Source: Actinomadura luzonensis
Lineage (GTDB): Bacteria; Actinomycetota; Actinomycetes; Streptosporangiales; Streptosporangiaceae
Reading direction: 5' to 3'
Length of the DNA: 64,000 bases
Assembly (NCBI RefSeq): GCF_022664455.2
Contig: NZ_JAKRKC020000001.1
Coordinates: 1,054,001 to 1,118,000, forward strand
This document shows positions 1 through 9,071 of the stretch, piece by piece. A model generated the notes under the pieces. The model saw only the letters and a program-made list of their open reading frames with translations, made no database searches and was not told where the DNA came from. The translations under genes were made by a program, and so were the position numbers. Each line of letters begins with the position of its first letter. The first letter of the stretch is position 1.

Positions 1-1869
1 CTCATTAGCAAACACTTCTTGGAGTTGCTGGCGCGGGAGGCGTCGGCGGTGGAGTTCGAGGGGCCGATCGTCGAGGCGCGGGCGCGGGGGGCGGATCCGG
101 CCGAGATCGAGGCGCTGGAGCAGGCCAAGGTGGAGGCGTTGAAGGTGCGCGCGCTGCTGCGCCGCCGCGCCCGGCGCGAGGCGGAGCTGTCGGCCCTGTA
201 CGACACCGCCGGCGACCTCGCGGCCCTCCGCGACCTGGACGCCGTCCTGGAGGCGATCGTGCACCGGGCCAGGCAGCTGCTCGCGACCGACATCGCGTAC
301 ATGACGCTGCACGACCCGGAGCGGGGCGACACCTACATGCGGGTGACCGACGGGTCGATCTCGGCGAAGTTCCGGGCGTTGCGGCTGGCGATGGGGGCGG
401 GCCTCGGCGGGCTGGTGGCGCAGACGGCGACGCCGTACGCGACAGCCGACTACTTCGCCGACCCGCGTTTCCGGCACGAGGGCCACATCGACGAGGCGGT
501 CAAGGAGGAGGGCCTGGTCGCGATCCTCGGCGTGCCGCTGCGGCTGGGCCAGCGGGTGATCGGCGTGCTGATGGCGGCCAACCGCAGCGCCCGGCCGTTC
601 CACCAGGAGGAGGTGTCGCTGCTGGCGAGCCTCGCGGCGCACGCGGCGGTGGCGATCGACAACGCGCGGCTGCTGCAGGAGACCAGGAACGCGCTGGAGG
701 AGCTGTCGCAGGCCCACCGCGCGCTGCGGGAGCACGGCGAGGCGGTGGAGCGGGCGGCGCTGGCGCACGACCGGATGACCTCGCTGGTGCTGCGCGGCGG
801 CGGCATCGAGGACGTGGCGGCCGTGGTGACGGACGTGCTGGGCGGCTCGCTGGCGGTCCTGGACGACCTGGGCCGGCCGCTCACGGGGCACGTCGGGGAG
901 CTGGACGCCGGGGTGTTCGAGGCGGCGCAGGCGTCGCGGGCGCTCGGCCGCACGGTGCGGCGGGGCGAGCTGCTGGTGGCGTCGGTGGACGTCGGCGGCG
1001 AGCCGTTGTGCACGCTCCTGCTGCGCAGCGACGACGCCGACGAGCGGATCCTGGAGCGGGCGGCGCTGGTGTGCGCGCTGCTGCTGCTGTTCCGGCGGAG
1101 CGTGGCCGAGGCGGAGGGCCGGGTGCGCGGCGAGCTGCTGGACGACCTGATCGCCCGGCCGGGCTCCCCCGGCCTGGCCGACCGGGCGCGGCGGCTCGGG
1201 GTGGACCTGGGCGCGCCGCACGTCGTGGTGGTGGTCAAGCACGGCGGGCAGCGGGAGCGGGCGGCGTTCTGGGCGTCGTCGCAGGCGGCGATCAGGCACG
1301 GGCTGGCGGCGGGCCGGGGTGACGAGGTGGTGCTGTTGCTGCCGGGCGAGCACGCGGGGGCGCTGGCGGGGCGGGTGGCGGCGGAGCTGAGCGCGTCGCT
1401 GGGCGCGCCGGCGACGGCCGGCGCCTCCCCGGTGACGACGGGGACGGTCGCCGCCGCCTACCAGGAGGCCCGCCGGTGCGCGGAGGCGCTGATCGCGCTG
1501 GGCCGGGCCGGCGACGGGGCGAGCGCGGCCGAGCTGGGCTTCGTCGGGCTGCTCGTCGGGGAGGGCCGCGACGTGCGCGGCTTCGTGGACCGGGTGCTGG
1601 GCGCGGTGATCGACTACGACGCGCGGCGCGGCACGGCGCTGGCCGACACGTTGTCGGCGTACTTCGGCACCGGCGGCTCGCCGTCGCGCACGGCGGAGGC
1701 GCTGCACATCCACGTGAACACGGTGACGCAGCGGCTGGAGCGGGTCGGGCGGCTGCTCGGCGACGGCTGGCAGGAGCCCGAACGCGCCCTGGAGCTCCAG
1801 CTTGCGCTGCGGCTGCACCGGCTCGGCCACACATCCATCCAGCAGACTGTGGGCCCGGACTCCATATGA
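1..1869 (+). CDS. GAF-domain PucR/CdaR-family transcriptional regulator (5' end outside window)
   Basis: The reading frame is open from the first base, so the true start lies upstream; a TTG at 19 is the first start-like codon inside the window. About 622 residues are visible. A GAF domain lies at roughly residues 65-220 and the C-terminus has a PucR-type helix-turn-helix around residues 560-600 (SPSRTAEALHIHVNTVTQRL). PucR regulators usually sense a small metabolite and control catabolic genes. The gene ends 31 bp before a transporter gene on the same strand, so it probably controls that transporter and the two hydrolases behind it. That target assignment is inferred from position only. Confidence 0.86.
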   Translation, partial: LISKHFLELLAREASAVEFEGPIVEARARGADPAEIEALEQAKVEALKVRALLRRRARREAELSALYDTAGDLAALRDLDAVLEAIVHRARQLLATDIAYMTLHDPERGDTYMRVTDGSISAKFRALRLAMGAGLGGLVAQTATPYATADYFADPRFRHEGHIDEAVKEEGLVAILGVPLRLGQRVIGVLMAANRSARPFHQEEVSLLASLAAHAAVAIDNARLLQETRNALEELSQAHRALREHGEAVERAALAHDRMTSLVLRGGGIEDVAAVVTDVLGGSLAVLDDLGRPLTGHVGELDAGVFEAAQASRALGRTVRRGELLVASVDVGGEPLCTLLLRSDDADERILERAALVCALLLLFRRSVAEAEGRVRGELLDDLIARPGSPGLADRARRLGVDLGAPHVVVVVKHGGQRERAAFWASSQAAIRHGLAAGRGDEVVLLLPGEHAGALAGRVAAELSASLGAPATAGASPVTTGTVAAAYQEARRCAEALIALGRAGDGASAAELGFVGLLVGEGRDVRGFVDRVLGAVIDYDARRGTALADTLSAYFGTGGSPSRTAEALHIHVNTVTQRLERVGRLLGDGWQEPERALELQLALRLHRLGHTSIQQTVGPDSI

Positions 1870-1900
1870 GTGACGCCGGTCACTCCTTACCGTGACCGGC

Positions 1901-3175
1901 ATGGCCACTTCCATCAAGAAGATCGTCGCCGCGAGCCTGATCGGCACCACCATCGAGTGGTACGACTTCTTCCTGTACGGCTCGGCAGCCGCGCTCGTGT
2001 TCAACAAGCTCTTCTTCCCCGGGTCCGATCCGCTGACCGGCACGCTGCTGTCGTTCCTCACCTTCGCCGTCGGTTTCATCGCCCGCCCGCTCGGCGGCCT
2101 GGTCTTCGGCCATTTCGGCGACCGGCTGGGCCGCAAGACGCTGCTGGTCATCAGCCTGCTGATGATGGGCACGGCGACGTTCCTCATCGGCTGCCTGCCG
2201 ACGTACGCGACGCTCGGCCCGTCCGCCGCCCTGCTGCTGACGGCGCTGCGCCTGGTGCAGGGCTTCGCGCTCGGCGGCGAGTGGGGCGGCGCGGTGCTGA
2301 TCGTCTCCGAGCACGGCGACGACGCCCGCCGCGGTTTCTGGGCCTCCTGGCCGCAGGCCGGCGCGCCGGGCGGCAACCTGCTGGCGACCGGCGTGCTGGC
2401 GATGCTGGCCGCCTGGCAGTCGGACGAGGCGTTCCTGGCGTGGGGCTGGCGGGTGCCGTTCCTGCTGTCCGGGGTGCTGGTGCTGATCGGCCTGTGGATC
2501 CGGCTGACGATCTCCGAGTCGCCGGTCTTCCAGCAGGCCCCGCCGGAGCCCAGGGCGCCGATCGTGGGCGTCCTGATGCACCACTGGAAGGACGTGCTCG
2601 TCGCCATCGGCGCCCGCCTGGCCGAGAACATCTCCTTCTACCTGCTGACCGTCTTCGTCATCACCTACGCCAAGAGCACCGGCGTCGCCAACTCGACCGT
2701 GCTGACCGCGGTGCTCATCGCCTCGGCCGTGCACTTCGTGACGATCCCGATGTGGGGCGCGCTGTCGGACCGGGTCGGCCGCCGCCCGATCTACCTGGCC
2801 GGCGCGGCCGGCATCGGGGTGTGGATCTTCGCGTTCTTCCCGCTGGTGGACACCGGCAACATCTTCGCGATCACCCTCGCCGTGATCGTCGGCCTGCTCT
2901 TCCACGGCATGATGTACGGCCCGCAGGCCGCGTTCTTCTCCGAGCTGTTCGGCACCAGGATGCGCTACACCGGCGTGTCGATCGGCGCCCAGCTCTCGGC
3001 GATCGTGGCGGGCGCCCTCGCCCCGATCATCGCCGTGTGGCTGCTGAAGGTGTACGACAGCAGCCTGCCCATCTCCGTCTACCTCGGCCTGGCCGCGGTG
3101 CTGACGCTGGGCGCGGTCTACGCTGCGCGGGAGACGCAGGGCCGCGACCTGGCCGAGAGGACCCACGTGCGATGA
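1901..3175 (+). CDS. MFS transporter, metabolite:H+ symporter (MHS) type
   Basis: This is a 424-residue polytopic membrane protein. The opening IGTTIEWYDFFLYG segment, the GDRLGRK loop after the second helix and the RLVQGFALGGEWGGA helix are hallmarks of the MHS branch of the major facilitator superfamily, which imports organic acids such as shikimate, citrate or alpha-ketoglutarate with protons. The substrate cannot be read from the sequence. An in-frame GTG at 1892 is a possible earlier start; ATG 1901 was chosen because it gives the usual short polar N-terminus. Its stop overlaps the ATG of the next hydrolase (ATGA), so the two are translationally coupled. Confidence 0.87.
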   Translation: MATSIKKIVAASLIGTTIEWYDFFLYGSAAALVFNKLFFPGSDPLTGTLLSFLTFAVGFIARPLGGLVFGHFGDRLGRKTLLVISLLMMGTATFLIGCLPTYATLGPSAALLLTALRLVQGFALGGEWGGAVLIVSEHGDDARRGFWASWPQAGAPGGNLLATGVLAMLAAWQSDEAFLAWGWRVPFLLSGVLVLIGLWIRLTISESPVFQQAPPEPRAPIVGVLMHHWKDVLVAIGARLAENISFYLLTVFVITYAKSTGVANSTVLTAVLIASAVHFVTIPMWGALSDRVGRRPIYLAGAAGIGVWIFAFFPLVDTGNIFAITLAVIVGLLFHGMMYGPQAAFFSELFGTRMRYTGVSIGAQLSAIVAGALAPIIAVWLLKVYDSSLPISVYLGLAAVLTLGAVYAARETQGRDLAERTHVR

Positions 3176-4170
3176 GAGTCACCACCCCCCGCCTCACCCA
3201 GAACGTCCTGACCGTCCCGGGCAGGGACACCGGCGAGCCCGTGCTGTTCGTGCACGGCAACGTCTCCTCATCCGCCTTCTGGCGCGACGCGATGGCGGCC
3301 CTGCCGGACGGCTACCGCCCGCTCGCCGTGGACCTGCGCGGCTTCGGCGACACCGACCCCGCCCCCGTGGACGCCACCCGCGGCCTGCGCGACTACTCCG
3401 ACGACGTGCTGGAGTTGGTCGAGGCCCTGGGCGCGGAGCGGGTGCACCTGGTCGGCTGGAGCATGGGCGGCGGCGTCGTGCTGCAGGCCCTGCGCGACCG
3501 CCCGGCCGTGGTGCGCAGCGTCACCCTGGTCAACCCGGTCTCCCCGTACGGCTTCGGCGGCACGGAGGGCCCGGACGGCCGGCTCACCCACCCCGACGGC
3601 ACGGGCGCCGGCGCCGGCGGGGCGAACCCCGACTTCGTGGCCCGGCTGCGGGCCGGCGACCTGTCGGACGAGGCCCCCACCTCGCCGCGCAACGTCTTCC
3701 GCGCCTCCTACGTCAAGAATCCCGTCCCTGACGAGGACCACTACGTCCGCGCCATGCTGACCACCCGCACCGGCGAGTTCCACTACCCGGGCGACGCCGT
3801 CACCTCGGCCGCCTGGCCGGGGGTCGCGCCGGGCAAGAGCGGGGTGCTCAACACCATGGCGCCGACCTACTTCCGGCTCGACGACCTGCCGGAGATCGAC
3901 CCCAAGCCGCCGATCCTGTGGATCAGGGGCGCCGACGACGTGATCGTCTCCGACACGTCCCTGTTCGACCTGGCCCACCTCGGCGCGCTCGGCGTGGTGC
4001 CCGGCTCCCCCGGCACGCCGGCCCAGCCGATGGTGACGCAGACCAGGGCGGTGCTGGAGCGTTACGGCCGGTACCGGGAGGCGGTGCTGGACGACTGCGG
4101 CCACAGCCCGCACCTGGAGCACCCGGACGAGTTCGGCCGCCTGCTGGCCGCGCACCTGAAGGAGGCGTGA
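3172..4170 (+). CDS. alpha/beta hydrolase
   Basis: A 332-residue alpha/beta-hydrolase-fold enzyme, probably cytoplasmic since no signal peptide is seen. The oxyanion-hole HGN is at residues 29-31, the nucleophile elbow GWSMGG places Ser97, an acidic residue sits in RGADDV near 250, and the catalytic histidine is in DCGHSPHLEHP near 308. The start overlaps the transporter stop and the end overlaps the next ATG, making three coupled genes. The likely role is hydrolysis of an ester or lactone taken up by the transporter. The family is too broad to name a substrate. Confidence 0.86.
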   Translation: MRVTTPRLTQNVLTVPGRDTGEPVLFVHGNVSSSAFWRDAMAALPDGYRPLAVDLRGFGDTDPAPVDATRGLRDYSDDVLELVEALGAERVHLVGWSMGGGVVLQALRDRPAVVRSVTLVNPVSPYGFGGTEGPDGRLTHPDGTGAGAGGANPDFVARLRAGDLSDEAPTSPRNVFRASYVKNPVPDEDHYVRAMLTTRTGEFHYPGDAVTSAAWPGVAPGKSGVLNTMAPTYFRLDDLPEIDPKPPILWIRGADDVIVSDTSLFDLAHLGALGVVPGSPGTPAQPMVTQTRAVLERYGRYREAVLDDCGHSPHLEHPDEFGRLLAAHLKEA

Positions 4171-5327
4171 TGCTGGTCGCCCTCACCCTCGTCGCGAGCC
4201 TGCTCACGCCCGCGCAGCCCGCGCAGCAGTCGCGGCTCACCGTGCCCGGCGCGGAGAAGCAGGTCGTCGCCCACCTGGACGACCTGACCACGGCCGGCAC
4301 CACGGCCACCGGCCACACCGACCCCGCCGACTGGGCGGGCCTGCACTCGGCCGCCACGGTCAACCCGACCGGCGTGCCCGGCACCCAGATCGACGGCTAC
4401 TTCCCCGACACCTCCACCGGCAACGCCACGCACGGCTGGAACCACGACTCCCAGTTCGTGATCAGGCTCCCCGACCGCTGGAACGGCGGCCTGGTGGTCA
4501 GCGGCACCCCGGGCAACCGGGAGCAGTACGCCAACGACTACACGATCGCCGACTGGGTGCTGGCCAAGGGCTACGCCTTCGCCGCCACCGACAAGGGCAA
4601 CGTCGGCGCCGCCTTCCACGAGGACGGCCGCGAGCCGGGCGACGCCATCGCCGAGTGGAACCACCGCGTCACCCAGCTCACCGTCGCCGCCAAGGCCGTG
4701 GTCCGCCAGCGGTACGGCAGGCAGCCGGCGCGCACGTTCGCGGCCGGCATCTCCAACGGCGGCTACCTGGTGAGGTGGCAGCTGGAGAACCGCGGCCGGC
4801 TCTACGACGGCGGCGTGGACTGGGAGGGCACGCTCTGGCGGCTCAAGGGCGACAACCTGCTGACCTTCCTGCCGCCGGCGCTGAAGGCGTACCCGGACGA
4901 GGCAGGGGTGCGGGCGGCCGGGTTCGCGGCCGGGTCGGAGTTCCTGTGGCCCTTCCACCGGCAGTACTACTGGGAGCTCACCCAGCAGCTCTACCAGAAG
5001 GAGCTGGACCCGTCCTACCAGGGCGCCCCGGCCGACTACGACTACGCCGCGCGCAAGCCGTACGCGGCGATGGCCAAGATCGCCCTGACCGGCCGCATCA
5101 CGAAGCCGCTCATCACGATCCACGGCACGCTCGACACGCTGCTGCCCATCTCCCGCGACTCCGACGTGTACGCGAAGATGGTCGGCCCGCACCGGCCGTT
5201 CCGCTACCACCGGATCGAGGGCGGCAACCACCTCGACAGCCTGGTCGACCTCTACCCCGACCGGCTCAGGCCGATGCTGCCCGCCTTCCGCGACGCGTTC
5301 GAGGAGCTGGAGGGCTGGGTCAGGTGA
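4170..5327 (+). CDS. secreted-type esterase, tannase/feruloyl esterase or 3-hydroxybutyrate-oligomer hydrolase-like
   Basis: 385 residues. The N-terminus is a short hydrophobic stretch resembling a signal peptide. GISNGGY places the nucleophile Ser195, HGTLDTLLP holds the likely acid, and GGNHLD holds the likely His354. This pattern occurs in large actinobacterial esterases related to tannase/feruloyl esterase and to 3-hydroxybutyrate oligomer hydrolases; the exact class is uncertain. The ATG overlaps the stop of the preceding hydrolase by one base. The 3' end overlaps the convergent glycosyltransferase gene by 8 bp. Together with its neighbours it suggests extracellular hydrolysis followed by uptake of the product. 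Confidence 0.8.
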   Translation: MLVALTLVASLLTPAQPAQQSRLTVPGAEKQVVAHLDDLTTAGTTATGHTDPADWAGLHSAATVNPTGVPGTQIDGYFPDTSTGNATHGWNHDSQFVIRLPDRWNGGLVVSGTPGNREQYANDYTIADWVLAKGYAFAATDKGNVGAAFHEDGREPGDAIAEWNHRVTQLTVAAKAVVRQRYGRQPARTFAAGISNGGYLVRWQLENRGRLYDGGVDWEGTLWRLKGDNLLTFLPPALKAYPDEAGVRAAGFAAGSEFLWPFHRQYYWELTQQLYQKELDPSYQGAPADYDYAARKPYAAMAKIALTGRITKPLITIHGTLDTLLPISRDSDVYAKMVGPHRPFRYHRIEGGNHLDSLVDLYPDRLRPMLPAFRDAFEELEGWVR

Positions 5328-7317
5328 GGTAGCGGTGCCTGCCCGCGCGCGCCAGGCGCACGATGTGCCGCGCGCCGGGCACCCGCCGGCCGAGCCGATG
5401 CAGCGCGGTGTCGCGGCCGAGCGGCGAGGGCCGCTGCGGGTCCACGGCCGCGGACGGGCGCACCTGCACCCGCCCCCTGCGCACGCTCAGCGCGAAGCGC
5501 AGCCCGACCTCCTCCTCGGCGGAGCGCAGGAAGGCCAGCCAGCCGCCCGGCCCGAGGTGGTCGGCGGCCGGCCAGACGCGCCGCACCGGCAGCTTGGCCA
5601 CGAGCTGCCCGGCGAGCTTGCCCGGCACCCCGGCCTCGGCCAGCGCCGGGGCGCTCACCTCGCGCTCGCGGCCGCGCCGGGTGCTGCGCAGCACCAGCTC
5701 CAGCGGCGGGCCGCCGCTCGGCGGCACGTACGGCACCGGCAGCACGACGTAGGCGTGCCCGTCGAGCTGCTTGACCTCGGCCCCCGACGACACCAGCGCG
5801 ATCGACTCGGCGAACGAGCGGGGCTCGACGGCGAGCCCCAGCTCCCCCTGGTCGGACCAGCAGGGCACGACGAGCCGCATCCGGGGCCGCTGGGCCAGCA
5901 CGCCGAGGCAGTTGAGCGGGCCCTCGGGCCTCCGCACCCGGCTGCGCGCCTGGTTGGCGCCGCCGTACATGCGCACGTGCACCTCCCAGTGGCCGGGCTG
6001 CAGCGGCTCGCCGAGGGCGGCGGCGGTCACGTCGATGCGGGCCTCCGCCTTGATCTGCACGCGGGCCCGGCGGCGGCCGTCGGGGACGACCTCGACGCGC
6101 TGGGCGAGCGGCAGGAAGTGGATGACGCCGGTCTCGGCGTGGCGCACGTAGACCTCGATGCGGGCCCGCTCGACGGCCTCGCTGACGTTGGTGACGCTGG
6201 GGTGCAGCAGCTTGGCGTCGATGGAGCGCGGCGGCATCCAGTGCAGGCGCGGGCCCTCCACGCGGTAGCGGTCGGGCCGGCCGTCGCCGCCCTTGACCTC
6301 GACGGTGAGCTCGAGCACCAGGACGTGCGCGTCCCAGCGCACCTCGGTCAGCTCGGAGCGGAGGCCGCCGCGGCGCGTGGAGTTGGACATCAGCACGATC
6401 TGGTCCAGGCGGCCCATCCGCACGAACGCGGCGACCGCGCGGAGCTGGACGGGCAGGTGGCGGTCCAGCTTCTCGGGGAAGCGCTCCTTCATGAGGTCCT
6501 GGACCAGCCGGAAGTGCCGGCCCCGGTCCACGGAGGAGTCGGCGAACCTGCTGGTCAGCAGCGGGCGCAGGACGGCGTAGCGGTACCAGTAGGCGTACAT
6601 GCGGTCGCGCTGGCGGCCCTCGCCGACGTAGGTGTCGATGTCGTCGAGCAGCGTCCGCAGCTCCTGCACCATCGCGTGCGGGTCCTCGGCGGCCGGCGGC
6701 CGCTCGCCGAGGTGGCAGCAGACGTGCTCGGCGAGCACCGCGATGACCTTGGCCTGGAGGTAGGCCCGCATGACGAACGCCTGCTCGGCCAGCCGCCCGC
6801 CGGCCACGGCGAAGCCCAGCTCGTGCTCCTCCAGGAAGGCGCGGCGGTAGAGCTGCTGGGGGCCGAGCAGGGAGAGCAGGCGGTCGCGCAGGATGTCGGC
6901 GCGGGCGGTGCTGCGCGCGAAGGCGATCATCGGCGGGCCGTGGTCGCGCACCAGGCGGCCGATCAGCACGTCGGCGTCGGTCTCGACGGCCCGCTCGTAC
7001 ATGCGGGCCAGGGCGTCGCGCTCCAGGCGGTCGCCCTGGTCGAGGAAGAAGACGTAGTCGCCCTGGGCGCCGGCCAGCCCCACGTTGCGGCCGCGCGAGG
7101 GCGAGCCGGTGTACGGCAGGTGCAGCGCCCGCACGTTGGCGCGGGCCCCGGCTATGGCGTCCAGGCGCTCGGCCGTGCCGTCCGTGGACCCGTCGTCCAC
7201 GAGCAGCACCTCGAAGTCGTCGGCGGGCATCGTCTGCTCCATGGCGGAGCGGATGCACGCGTCCGCGACGTCACCCGGATTGCAGACATTGACGATCACA
7301 CTGACCTTCACACCCAT
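5320..7317 (-). CDS. glycosyltransferase family 2 with C-terminal beta-rich domains
   Basis: 665 residues. The N-terminal 230 residues are a GT-A fold: the VSVIVNV opening strand, the nucleotide-sugar motif DDGSTDGT at residues 41-48, and FLDQGD around 95 as the DXD-type metal site. The remaining 400 residues are soluble and strand-rich, as in large wall-polymer glycosyltransferases of the TarS/TarP type. A cytoplasmic enzyme adding sugars to a teichoic-acid-like or other wall glycopolymer is a reasonable inference, but acceptor and donor are unknown. The gene stands alone between a convergent esterase and a co-directional lytic transglycosylase. Confidence 0.88.
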   Translation of the reverse strand: MGVKVSVIVNVCNPGDVADACIRSAMEQTMPADDFEVLLVDDGSTDGTAERLDAIAGARANVRALHLPYTGSPSRGRNVGLAGAQGDYVFFLDQGDRLERDALARMYERAVETDADVLIGRLVRDHGPPMIAFARSTARADILRDRLLSLLGPQQLYRRAFLEEHELGFAVAGGRLAEQAFVMRAYLQAKVIAVLAEHVCCHLGERPPAAEDPHAMVQELRTLLDDIDTYVGEGRQRDRMYAYWYRYAVLRPLLTSRFADSSVDRGRHFRLVQDLMKERFPEKLDRHLPVQLRAVAAFVRMGRLDQIVLMSNSTRRGGLRSELTEVRWDAHVLVLELTVEVKGGDGRPDRYRVEGPRLHWMPPRSIDAKLLHPSVTNVSEAVERARIEVYVRHAETGVIHFLPLAQRVEVVPDGRRRARVQIKAEARIDVTAAALGEPLQPGHWEVHVRMYGGANQARSRVRRPEGPLNCLGVLAQRPRMRLVVPCWSDQGELGLAVEPRSFAESIALVSSGAEVKQLDGHAYVVLPVPYVPPSGGPPLELVLRSTRRGREREVSAPALAEAGVPGKLAGQLVAKLPVRRVWPAADHLGPGGWLAFLRSAEEEVGLRFALSVRRGRVQVRPSAAVDPQRPSPLGRDTALHRLGRRVPGARHIVRLARAGRHRYLT

Positions 7318-7408
7318 GCGGCCAGCCTGTGCCCCGCCCGCCGGTCCTGACGTGACGGCTTGCCGATTGCAGGAGGAAAGTTGACCTTGCCCAACGTCCC
7401 CTTGGGGG

Positions 7409-8131
7409 CTAGTACCAGCCGGTGGACTGCGAGTGGCCCCAGGCGCCGCAGGGCGTGCCGTAGCGGCCCTTGATGTAGCCGAGGCCCCACTTGATCTGGG
7501 TGGCGGCGTTGGTCTGCCAGTCGGCGCCCGCGCTCGCCATCTTGCTGCCGGGCAGGGACTGCGGGATGCCGTACGCGCCGGAGTAGCGGTTCATGGCCCG
7601 CTCGTTCCAGCCGCTCTCCTTCTGCCAGAGCGCCTCCAGGCAGCCCCACTGGTCGGCGCCGAAGCCGAAGCTCGCCAGCAAGGCCTTGGCGGTGGCCTTG
7701 TTGCTGCCGGGCGAGGGGTCGCTGCCGGGCGGGAAGTTCCTGGCGGGGAAGCCGTCGCCGCCGGGCGCCTTCTTGGGCACCACCCACGACAGCTCGTCCT
7801 CGTGGTCGCCGGCCCCGTCGCGGTTCTTCTTGAGCTGGGCGGCCCGGTAGGCCCGCTCGGCCGCCGCCTTGAGCGCGTCGGTCTCGGGGTCGGGGGCCGA
7901 CAGCTCGCCGCTGGCGAGCTTGCCCATGTCCTCGATCGTGAACGCGGGCGTCACCGGCTTGTTCGCGTTGTCGATGGCGCGCAGCGCGATGAAGGTGCCG
8001 CCGCCGCCCACGACGGCCACCGCGACGACCGTGATGACGACGGTCTTCGGCTTGACGCGGCGCCTCTGCCGGCGCGCCGAGGGGACATCGGTTGCAGGGG
8101 GGCGCTCACTCAAACGCGGACCGGGACTCAC
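7409..8131 (-). CDS. membrane-anchored lytic transglycosylase-like (SLT/aggregation-promoting-factor C-terminal) protein
   Basis: About 240 residues. A basic cytoplasmic N-terminus (RRQRRRVKPK) is followed by one membrane helix (VVITVVAVAVVGGGG), a charged linker, and a C-terminal lysozyme-like fold with WGCLEALWQKESGW (likely catalytic Glu), YGIPQSLPGSKM and GYIKGRYGTPCGAW. This architecture cleaves or remodels peptidoglycan outside the cell. GTG 8131 was chosen because CAGGG lies just upstream; an in-frame TTG at 8170 is the alternative. A perfect CRP-type palindrome lies about 107 bp upstream, between this gene and the divergent response regulator. Confidence 0.86.
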   Translation of the reverse strand: MSPGPRLSERPPATDVPSARRQRRRVKPKTVVITVVAVAVVGGGGTFIALRAIDNANKPVTPAFTIEDMGKLASGELSAPDPETDALKAAAERAYRAAQLKKNRDGAGDHEDELSWVVPKKAPGGDGFPARNFPPGSDPSPGSNKATAKALLASFGFGADQWGCLEALWQKESGWNERAMNRYSGAYGIPQSLPGSKMASAGADWQTNAATQIKWGLGYIKGRYGTPCGAWGHSQSTGWY

Positions 8132-8237
8132 GATCCCTGAGCTTGCCCTGTCATGGGGGGTGCTGCGCAACCGAAACGCGGTAATCGCTTGGTGTTCCCT
8201 TGCCTAACCAGCACGTTAGCGCGGCATTTCGGGATAC

Positions 8238-8253
8238 TGTGACATTGATCACA
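8238..8253. promoter_or_regulatory. CRP/Crp-type binding box
   Basis: TGTGA-CATTGA-TCACA matches the CRP consensus TGTGA-N6-TCACA at all ten defined positions. It lies between the divergent transglycosylase gene and the two-component operon and could serve either or both. Mycobacterial and streptomycete Crp proteins use this same core. No transcription start is known here. Confidence 0.62.
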
Positions 8254-8341
8254 CTATAGGGACTCCCCTTCGTGCCCCCGTTGACCGAAGGGAAGCCGCT
8301 TTCAGGGTGTCGGCGCATCTTCCCGATCGCTTCAACTTGAC

Positions 8342-8357
8342 GTCACAGTTTGGTGAC
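8342..8357. promoter_or_regulatory. inverted repeat GTCAC-N6-GTGAC upstream of the response regulator
   Basis: A perfect 5-bp inverted repeat with a 6-bp spacer lies 34 bp before the response-regulator start. It could be an operator, for example for autoregulation. It is short, so chance is possible. Confidence 0.33.
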
Positions 8358-8390
8358 ACAACCCGGCTATACGGGACATGGAATAATAAT

Positions 8391-9071
8391 GTGCGCGTGG
8401 CAGGCATCCTTCTCGTCGAAGACGACCCCTCGGTCCGCACCGCTCTGGAGCTGGCGCTGACCCGGCAGGGGCACTCGGTCACGTCGTACGCGACCGGCGA
8501 GGAGGCCCTCGACCACATCAGGGCCCGCCGCCCGGAGATCGCCATCCTCGACGTCATGCTCCCCGGCATCGACGGCGTCGAGGTGTGCCGCCGGGTGCGC
8601 AAGCTGGACCAGCTCCCCGTCATCCTGCTCACCGCCAGGGGCGACGACCTGGACATCGTCGTCGGCCTGGAGGCCGGCGCCGACGACTACGTGGTCAAGC
8701 CCGTCGAGCCCCGGGTGCTGGACGCGCGCATCCGGGCCATCCTGCGCCGCGCCGAGTCGGCCGCCTCCGACCGCATCACCTTCGGCGACCTCGTCATCGA
8801 CCGCGGCGCGCTGAAGGTCACGCTGGCCGGCAAGGAGATCCACCTGACGCCGACCGAGCTGCGGCTGCTGCTGGAGCTGGTCCGCCACCCCGGCCAGGTG
8901 CTCAACCGCCGCTACCTGCTGCGCGCCGTCTGGGACCACACCCACATCGCCGACTCCCGGCTGGTGGACGCCTGCGTGCAGCGCATCAGGGCCAAGATCG
9001 AGCCGAAGCCCGCCGAGCCCGTCTTCATCCACACCGTGCGCGGCTTCGGCTACCGGTTCAGCCCTCCGTGA
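8391..9071 (+). CDS. OmpR/PhoB-family response regulator
   Basis: 226 residues. The receiver domain has the acidic pocket EDD at 10-12, the phospho-acceptor Asp54 in AILDVMLPG and the conserved lysine in DDYVVKP near 105. A winged-helix DNA-binding domain occupies about 130-225 and ends with VHTVRGFGYRF. GTG 8391 was chosen for the GGA about 7 nt upstream; GTG 8397 is possible. The stop overlaps the kinase GTG (GTGA). The order regulator-kinase-lipoprotein recalls mtrA-mtrB-lpqB and cse operons, but orthology was not tested. Confidence 0.93.
   Translation: MRVAGILLVEDDPSVRTALELALTRQGHSVTSYATGEEALDHIRARRPEIAILDVMLPGIDGVEVCRRVRKLDQLPVILLTARGDDLDIVVGLEAGADDYVVKPVEPRVLDARIRAILRRAESAASDRITFGDLVIDRGALKVTLAGKEIHLTPTELRLLLELVRHPGQVLNRRYLLRAVWDHTHIADSRLVDACVQRIRAKIEPKPAEPVFIHTVRGFGYRFSPP

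Noticed and set aside
8132..8390. c-di-AMP (ydaO-type) riboswitch before the lytic transglycosylase
   Set aside because: Wall-lytic genes often carry one, but the conserved core sequences could not be found on the minus strand.
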